Source: a bacterium UBP6_UBA1177 (GTDB taxonomy: Bacteria > UBP6 > UBA1177). From it: DNA of 64,000 nucleotides. The stretch covers positions 24,566 through 88,565 of the forward strand of contig DBYV01000042.1 of NCBI GenBank assembly GCA_002310995.1, written 5' to 3'. The translations under genes and the position numbers were made by a program. This document shows positions 62,120 to 64,000 of this stretch, piece after piece (the first letter of the stretch is position 1; each line of letters opens with the position of its first letter). The notes under the pieces were generated by a model, which did no database searches, was not told the DNA's origin, and saw nothing but the letters and a program-made list of their open reading frames with translations.

Positions 62120-63132
62120 TGCATAAAATAGCAGCATTCACAACAACGATTCCAGTCGAGGTCGTTCTTGCCTCAGGATACAGACCGTTAGATTTAAACA
62201 ACATTTTTGTAACGGACCCAAGCCCCTCCTCGCTTGTCGAAAAAGCTGAGTTCTCAGGTTTTGCGGGAAGTTCATGCGCCTGGATCAAAGGGCTCTATTC
62301 GGTTCTGGTCTCTCCGGAACACAACAAGGATATCGATGTTTTCATTGCCGTGACTGAAGGCGACTGCTCCAATGCAAAGGTTTTAGAGCAGATCGTGGCG
62401 GCAGAAACAGGGATCAGAACTTTTATCTTCAACTTCCCCTACTTTCGCGAAATTGACAAAATGCGCAGTGAAATCAGCCGCTTTGCCGAATTTATGGGAA
62501 CTGATTACGCATCGTGTGTCCGCACTTGGAATGAGCTTGCCTTTCTCAGACGCAAACTTAAAATAATAGATGAGACCTCATATCTTTATCCTGGCAGCGT
62601 GACAGGCGAAGAAAACCACCTTTTTCTGGTTTCCTCCTCAGATTTCTGCGGAGACCCTGTTGAATATGAAGCAAAAGTCGATGATTTTATTAAGGAATTG
62701 GATCATAGAAAGTGTTTTGCAGACCCGAACCGCAAAAAAATAGCATACCTCGGAGTTCCGCCGATCGTTCCAATACATGCATTTCTCGAAGAAAGAAAGG
62801 CGACAGTCGTCTATAACGAGATCCAGCGCGAATTCGCAATGCTCGACGAATATCCGACGATCGAAGAACAGTACATAAACTACACCTACCCCTACTCTGC
62901 TTCGTTCCGCTTCGAAAAAGCGATCGCCGAGATCAAAAAACGCAACGTCGACGGCATAATCCACTACGTCCAGTCCTTCTGCCACAGGCAACTCGAGGAC
63001 ATAATCCTCCGCAGACTCCTTGAAAGCAAAGGACTCAACATCCCGCTTCTCACTCTGGAATTCGACAAACCTTCAAATAAAATCGACGCCAGAGTCGCGA
63101 CAAGAATCGAAGCTTTTCTGGAAACGATTTAG
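62119..63132 (+). CDS. 2-hydroxyacyl-CoA dehydratase (HgdB-like) family protein
   Basis: Resembles the subunits of 2-hydroxyacyl-CoA and benzoyl-CoA reductase systems (COG1775). 337 residues; candidate cluster-ligand cysteines lie in GSSCAWIKGLYSVL, GDCSNAK and QSFCHRQLED, the last close to the family's typical QFCDxxxxD region; VDGIIHYVQSFC and LLTLEFDKPS fit it. Classical systems need a second subunit and an ATP-dependent activator (HgdC); neither is adjacent, so this may be a stand-alone reductase-like protein of unknown substrate. It starts in a 1-base overlap with tatD and is convergent with the broken Fic gene (3 bases apart in overlap). Confidence 0.8.
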   Translation: MHKIAAFTTTIPVEVVLASGYRPLDLNNIFVTDPSPSSLVEKAEFSGFAGSSCAWIKGLYSVLVSPEHNKDIDVFIAVTEGDCSNAKVLEQIVAAETGIRTFIFNFPYFREIDKMRSEISRFAEFMGTDYASCVRTWNELAFLRRKLKIIDETSYLYPGSVTGEENHLFLVSSSDFCGDPVEYEAKVDDFIKELDHRKCFADPNRKKIAYLGVPPIVPIHAFLEERKATVVYNEIQREFAMLDEYPTIEEQYINYTYPYSASFRFEKAIAEIKKRNVDGIIHYVQSFCHRQLEDIILRRLLESKGLNIPLLTLEFDKPSNKIDARVATRIEAFLETI

Positions 63133-64000
63133 AGAATTTCCCAATATCCGTTTTTTGTCGCTCCGACACGTTTGAGAATGCCGTTTTCACGAAGTTTTTT
63201 TACCTGCATCTCGATTGCGCGTTTCGAGCGGTTCGTTTTTTCGGCAATTTCCTGCAAAGTGATCTTGGGATTATTTTTTATGAGTTCAAGAATTTGTACC
63301 GAAGTTTTTTCATTTGTACCGAAATTTTCGGTTGTTTCTACCGAAGATTTTTCTTTTACAACGAAGTTTTCATCAATTTTAAGCGTAGTTTCTTCCGAAA
63401 CTTTTCCGGCATATTTGGCGTAGTCGATATGAGTTTCCCTGTTTTTGAGCTCGTTGTGCTCGTCTAAAAGAAAGTTCCGGAAAAATTTTTCGAGAAAAAC
63501 GGGATTTTCGGAAATTCCTTTCTGGAGATTGGTGTAGTTCGCCCTGACAAGCGCGTTTCTGAAATACCAGCTGTTCTGCGCAAAGATGTCGTTATCGGCC
63601 TTAAAGCCGCGCCGTACATAACGGTATCGCCGTTCAATACCCACTCGTTTTTTGTTATGTCGTAGTCACGGAGCCGCCCTGCAAACTTGAAAATCCCCTC
63701 AAAAAGGCGTTTATGAACCGCTATCAGATACGACGGACTGAAATTGAACGAAGGTTCGCTCAGAATCTGCGCAATGCGGCTTGAAACCTTGTCAGCTTCC
63801 TCGGTACGGTTGTCAGCATTTTGGAGCCTGAAAGATTTGTTTTTGTAATAAGAATTGATGAGACGGCTCACATCATCGAAGGAGATCTCGCCTTCAATGT
63901 TGCGTTTTGCCGTCTGGTAAAGGTATTCCGAAGGTTTTAACCCGTCCACCTGCTGCAGGCCGATGGCAGTAGCCCATGCGAAAGTTTTCTCTTTTTTGTC
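63129..64000 (-). pseudogene. Fic family protein, deleted and frameshifted, cut by right edge
   Basis: The reading frame enters from the right edge (FAWATAIGLQQVDGLKPSEY) through the Fic N-terminal part to WVLNGDTVMYG, then breaks at about 63600-63612. Homology resumes in another frame at ADNDIFAQNSWYFRNALVRA and runs to a winged helix (ITLQEIAEKTNRSKRAIE) ending RVGATKNGYWEIL. The catalytic HPFxxGN(T/K)R block between these parts is missing, so the gene has both a deletion of roughly 80-100 codons and a frameshift. The tail resembles that of the intact Fic at 16034-17026 (RVGADKNGHWEIV). Non-functional as a Fic enzyme; the tail could survive as a separate small protein. Confidence 0.85.

Overview
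The window is a gene-dense, moderately AT-rich bacterial chromosome segment. It comes from a diderm (Gram-negative type) cell: it carries a TamB-like outer-membrane assembly protein, a TonB-like transducer, Lgt/LspA lipoprotein maturation enzymes and many lipoproteins. Several features resemble uncultured Myxococcota or other former Deltaproteobacteria: acidic Asp-Thr repeat lipoproteins, a DUF1566/Lcl-type domain, Cys-patterned ectodomains and a small sigma-region-4 protein. The lineage is an inference from protein style, not a proven assignment. A lone 2-hydroxyacyl-CoA dehydratase-family protein and a PFL-activase-like radical SAM protein suggest an anaerobe.

Layout. 0-7.6 kb: partial ABC ATPase, FKBP isomerase, gltX, an S24-fold repressor without its serine, a zinc/manganese-type ABC pair, yigZ, lgt, lspA. 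7.6-11.9 kb: three lipoproteins with (S/T/A)DT tripeptide linkers, two of them divergent paralogues immediately upstream of lspA-lgt. 11.9-29.6 kb: housekeeping genes (HIT, DUF2520, greA, recG, Fic, recN, asnS, rppH, mazG, SpoIID-like, gpmI, nucleoside kinase, glgP) and a TonB-like gene. 29.7-41 kb: tyrS, ygiQ, threonine aldolase, then a set of aminotransferase, cytidylyltransferase-oxidoreductase fusion and UPF0104 membrane protein, then purA, the sigma-4-like protein and an acyl-CoA ligase. 41-50.1 kb: tRNA-Gly(CCC), tamB, radical SAM, a small RHH-like gene, an unknown exported protein, xer, ispD, yhfC-like. 50.2-55.7 kb: accessory region with an ORF6N protein, cassette-like secreted proteins sharing an identical upstream module, a UPF0175/PIN toxin-antitoxin pair, an acyltransferase and gene debris. 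55.8-63.1 kb: ribBA-ribH-nusB and holB-ricT-tatD plus a dehydratase-family gene. The right edge holds a broken Fic gene.

Most noteworthy: (1) the proline-poor linker of the TonB-like protein is built in frame from short palindrome-rich repeats that also occur in two intergenic regions, recalling protein-coding palindromic elements such as those of Rickettsia; (2) the cytidylyltransferase/Gfo-Idh fusion has a shortened Rossmann part and lacks the usual EKP lysine, and sits between an aminotransferase and a flippase-like membrane protein; (3) the 51-55.7 kb region looks like a site of cassette recombination of secreted-protein genes.

Recognisable promoters are sigma-70-like and mostly have 16-bp spacers. 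Many genes overlap or abut and are probably co-transcribed and translationally coupled. No rRNA, CRISPR array, insertion sequence or complete prophage was seen.
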